The notes under the pieces were generated by a model that did no database searches, was not told the origin of the DNA, and saw only the letters and a program-made list of their open reading frames with translations. The translations under genes were made by a program, and so were the position numbers. Shown here in pieces: positions 61,305 through 64,000 of a DNA stretch of 64,000 nucleotides. Origin of the DNA: Prunella strophiata (taxonomy: Eukaryota; Chordata; Aves; Passeriformes; Prunellidae); the NCBI GenBank assembly GCA_036583965.1, contig JAZBQD010000031.1:62001-126000 (forward strand). The letters run 5' to 3'. Position 1 is the stretch's first letter; each line of letters opens with the position of its first letter.

Positions 61305-62564
61305 CTAAGATGACACAGTCACGGCCGTCAGGGCTCCGTTCCGAGTGTAGTAGAACTTGCTAAATGCCTCTTCAAGTAAACAGGTGAGTCTGCTCTGGTC
61401 AGCCTGGGGAGAACAACGACAGGGAGGGGTAAGCCTGAGAAAAAGGCAAAGGCTGAGAGCATGGCTGGAGACCCCCAGGGTCTCCAGGGCAGGGCCCCGG
61501 CTTATTCCTCCTGCCTCCTCCCCCCAAAAAGGGCATAAACCACAGAACGCTGAGGAAGGAACACAGGCCCATAGCCCTGTCTGAGCCCCTGCTTACCTCG
61601 CTGATGAATCCAAGCTGGACCAGTTCAGCTGCCAGCTCCTGGATGTTGTCATCTACAACACAAGGAAAGGTGTCAGTCCTTGGTCCAAGTGTGCTGCTGG
61701 CCCAGTGCACCTGGCAGGGGCAGAAGGGTACTTACTGGGCTGAAGGTCACAGCTCAAGTGTCGATTCAACTTGTCTTCCAGTTTCAGCAGCAGTGTCAGC
61801 TGCAGGGCAAAAAAATTCTCATGAGGGATTGCAGTCCTGCAAGCTGCCATGGCAAGCCCAAATCAACCCTAGAAATGTCCCCTGGAATGGGAACCACCCC
61901 TCCAGAGCCCCACGTGGATCTAACAGAACAGCCACAGCCAGTTCCATCCTGAACTGCAGCTGGCAACACCATCCCATACTGGGAGCCAGGCCCTGGGGGC
62001 AGGCACAGGCCTGGGTCAGGCTCTGGGTGCTATGGTGGCAGCTGCAGCAGTGCAGGGTTACCCCAGGCACCAGCAGCACATCAGAGCCATGAGCCCTGCA
62101 CAGCTGCCCTGGCCTCCCCCAGCTCAGCCAGAGGTAGAAACATACGTGGTGCTTCACGCCCTCCTCCACGGACTCAATGTTGCACTGCATCAGCACCACC
62201 TGGAACAGAGGCACAGAACCCATCAGCAGCCACCCCACAGTCCTGCCTGGTGATGGCAGAGCCAAGCTGAGCCCCTCGCCTTTACCTTGCGGGTCTCCAC
62301 CTCAGCAGGCTCTGGAGTTGGGGTCTTCACTGACGGGGGGGCAATGGGAGATTTCACCACGACCTGCTGGGGCTGCTGGGGTCGTGGCATCCCAAAGGCT
62401 GTGAGGGGGTAGATTCCATTCCTACAAGGAAGGCGCAGCATCTGAGGTTATACCTCTCCAGAACTTTTCCAGTCTCACACACAATGGAAGGTGTCTTAAA
62501 AAATCCCTCTTACCTCACATCCTCCAGGAACTTGTCCAGCTCCAGTGCTGGGGATTGTGAGAAG
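61305..62564 (-). CDS. NRBP1: NRBP1, nuclear receptor-binding protein 1 (C-terminal exons, partial)
   Basis: The last six coding exons on the minus strand: 62564-62514, 62421-62286, 62199-62146, 61799-61736, 61652-61597 and 61403-61305 (TAG), with consistent phases. They encode [104 protein letters not shown] and [14 protein letters not shown] ending TAVTVSS, nearly identical to the mammalian protein over about 150 residues. The N-terminal pseudokinase part lies beyond the right edge; the first visible exon begins in phase 2. NRBP1 is a pseudokinase-type adaptor, reported to act with TSC22-family proteins and in cullin-RING substrate recognition. The C-terminal part seen here is the predicted regulatory/interaction region. 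Confidence 0.96.
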
Positions 62565-64000
62565 CTGAAAAACAAAATGTCCTGAGATGAGAAGTGGTCT
62601 CACAGTATCATCCACTTGGGTCTCTTGGGGTGCAGTTTCAAATCCCTATGGTCCTGGGCTGTGTCCACAGACAGGATGGGTATGGACAGGCAGCCACTGG
62701 TGTGACAAGCTCTTATCTTCCCTTAAGGACATAACTATGTGAGCTAAGGATGAGGCAGCAGGTATGGCAGAGCCAGTCTCACAGCCCTCAGAACTGTGCA
62801 ATGCAGTTATGTGGAGGGTGGCCCAGTGACACTGTTCCTGGTGAGCTGTTTCACAATACCTGCCATACCAGGTCCCTGGCTGCAACAAACACTTGGAACA
62901 GCCAAACGCCTGTCTCAAGGCTGCTCTGAAGCATTCCAGAGATGAGGTAAGGACTGCAAAACTGCTGGAAGCCTGACAGGATGTCCTTAAGTGCTTTATG
63001 GGCTGCACACCTGCTTCAGCCCCCAGACCACTCTCCAGCCCCTCCCACACCCCCAGCAGCTGGGATCGTCCCATCCTCTAACACAGCAGTAGGTTTCAAC
63101 AAAAATTTACAATTTTTTTCTAGCAGCTTGGTTTGCATGGCAGTCTGATGAACCATCCAGAAATTATGCTGACATTTCAAGTGATTGCTGCTTTCTTTCT
63201 CTTTTCCAGCACCTCTGAGGTATGACACTACCAAAAAGCAAGTTCCAGGCTGGCACCCATGGACAGCCACACCTGCAGAGACTGACATCCCAAGTGTGCA
63301 AGGATCTCTCTTTACAGCTTTAGTTGTTCACTTGTTGTCCTCCATTTTGAAATGGTATCAAAAACATTCCAAAGGGAATTTCATACTACATTTCCTAGCA
63401 CTATGACAACTGGAACGTCAGCTTTTGGAAGGGTCTCTATGGCTCAGAGAGCTGCTTATATGGATGGAGCTGTTCCTCCTTGGCTTGTTCAGCAGCCTGA
63501 GCATGCCAGAACTCTGGGCTCCCCTGGAAGCACCCTGGGCTTCTCTGGGAATACAGTATTCACATTTTAGTCTTCAGCTAATCCCTTGACTAGCCAAGGC
63601 TTTGTTATCCAAAATGTACATCACTTTTTTGACACTCTGCTTGCTCCATATGTATTACAGTCACTCCCTTAGGGGCCACCCCTACAGTGTAAGTAGTGCT
63701 GTGTGTCACTGACAGCTGCCTCAACTGCCTTTCCCTGTGCAGTGTGGAACAACATGCTCCATTAGGAAAACACTGAAGAACCCTTCCTCTGAAGTGAGAA
63801 AGTAACTCCATCTGGCTAGTCTGTGATTGGTCAGAGCACCTTCCCAAACTGTTCAGCCATGTTTTGCTGGGGACTGCTCCAACTAAAGCATGCTCATTTC
63901 ATCCATCCATTTGGGGAACAATGCATCTCAGGTGCACAGAATCTACTCCCAGGAAAAGGTGCAAGGTCTCCTTCCACCCAGGAATAACCCTCCCCAGAAG
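62565..64000 (-). other. NRBP1: NRBP1 intron, no exon recognised
   Basis: 1.4 kb of intronic DNA upstream of the first visible NRBP1 exon. None of the frames matches the preceding NRBP1 sequence expected from the family. A minus-strand frame at 63847-63605 stays open for 80 codons but resembles no protein I know. Confidence 0.6.

Overview
The window is vertebrate nuclear DNA, almost certainly from a bird and probably a songbird. Split, spliced genes with short introns sit on CpG islands. CR1 LINE fragments are the main dispersed repeat, and one element looks like a bird-type solo LTR. The order FNDC4 - IFT172 - KRTCAP3 - NRBP1 is the conserved amniote block found on human 2p23.3, read here in the reverse direction.

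Layout. 1-4605: no gene recognised; two CR1 fragments and low-complexity AT-rich DNA. 4606-9950 (+): FNDC4, five coding exons from the fibronectin III domain to the stop; the signal-peptide exon was not found. 9950-11655: intergenic. 11655-18734 (-): a complete nine-exon PTB-domain adaptor gene that I reconstructed exon by exon, a paralogue of LDLRAP1/ARH (301 codons), not part of the human block as I know it. 18735-18958: a 224-bp CpG-rich bidirectional promoter carrying an RFX X-box-like site. 18959-57785 (+): complete IFT172, 48 coding exons, 1748 residues, all phases consistent. 58045-60453 (-): KRTCAP3, five coding exons, 229 residues. 60555-64000 (-): the 3' part of NRBP1 (six exons plus 3' UTR); its kinase-like region lies beyond the right edge.

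Repeats are mostly in IFT172 introns: CR1 pieces (one with a reverse-transcriptase relic), a roughly 1-kb LTR-like element with internal tandem repeats just after exon 28, and a 1.8-kb CA-rich minisatellite in intron 45 that makes spurious open frames on both strands.

The genes do not form one pathway. IFT172 is a ciliary transport (IFT-B) component; the adaptor gene shares its promoter region; FNDC4 is a type I membrane protein with an irisin-like ectodomain; KRTCAP3 is a four-pass membrane protein; NRBP1 is a pseudokinase-type adaptor. No unknown mobile system, CRISPR array or microbial cassette is present. The most novel items are the ARH-like paralogue, which lacks the usual clathrin box, and the promoter it shares with a cilium gene.
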